A stretch of 64,000 nt of DNA, taken from the NCBI GenBank assembly GCA_914767715.1, contig OU612067.1, positions 310,001 to 374,000 of the forward strand, read 5' to 3'. This document shows positions 63,914-64,000 of the stretch, piece after piece. Made by a program: the position numbers and the translations under genes. The DNA is from Membranipora membranacea (Eukaryota; Bryozoa; Gymnolaemata; Cheilostomatida; Membraniporidae). Numbering within the stretch: position 1 is the stretch's first letter; each line of letters starts with the position of its first letter. Below the pieces are notes generated by a model. It made no database searches and had not been told where the DNA came from. It worked only from the letters and a program-made list of their open reading frames with translations.

Positions 63914-64000
63914 ATATACCAGTCATATAAAACTGACTATCTGCAATCTAATACATAATCATCAAAATGCATTCCTTCAACCCAGCATTACCTCTGCAGC

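Noticed and set aside
1-64000. CRISPR array or bacterial operon
   Set aside because: No regularly spaced direct repeats of that kind; gene structure is eukaryotic with GT-AG introns.

Overview
The window is nuclear DNA from an intron-rich invertebrate animal. It is AT-rich, has GT-AG introns of roughly 0.1 to 14 kb, carries tRNA-derived SINEs, hAT-like and Tc1/mariner-like MITEs and a decayed non-LTR retrotransposon, and holds an EMX-class homeobox gene, which points to a cnidarian or bilaterian. I could not place the phylum. All gene models were read by hand from the sequence, with exon phases checked across every junction.

Layout. (1) 1-3.5 kb, minus strand: the 5' four coding exons of histidine ammonia-lyase (HAL), running off the left edge. 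(2) 5.8-21.6 kb, minus strand: a complete lysosomal beta-hexosaminidase (GH20, HEXA/HEXB family) of ten exon positions, about 558-560 residues, with all catalytic motifs. Exon position 8 is present as four tandem, divergent, phase-compatible copies (8a-8d). Its 7.8 kb intron 6 holds a recent tandem duplication and dispersed repeats. (3) 21.6-24.6 kb: a head-to-head spacer with a CCAAT cluster, a retrotransposon relic and a SINE. (4) 24.6-49.9 kb, plus strand: a complete ten-exon sideroflexin-5 (SFXN5) of 325 residues, whose last intron is 14.4 kb. Possible antisense exons of an unidentified gene lie in its introns. (5) 49.9-62.0 kb: a long spacer with only simple repeats that I can name. (6) 62.1-63.9 kb, plus strand: a complete three-exon EMX homeobox gene of 239 residues with TATA and CCAAT elements upstream.

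The most interesting signal is in the hexosaminidase gene. Exon 8 encodes active-site residues equivalent to human Trp392, Tyr421 and Asn423. The four copies differ at the very next position, the one that separates human alpha (Arg424, acidic substrates) from beta (Leu453, neutral substrates): the copies carry Arg, Ile, Glu and Met. The introns around copies 8b and 8c contain perfectly complementary 10-12-base elements. Together this looks like a mutually exclusive exon cassette that lets one gene make several hexosaminidase specificities. Splicing and enzymology remain inference. The second notable feature is the SFXN5-EMX neighbourhood, which is also found in vertebrates (SFXN5-EMX1) and suggests a regulatory block.
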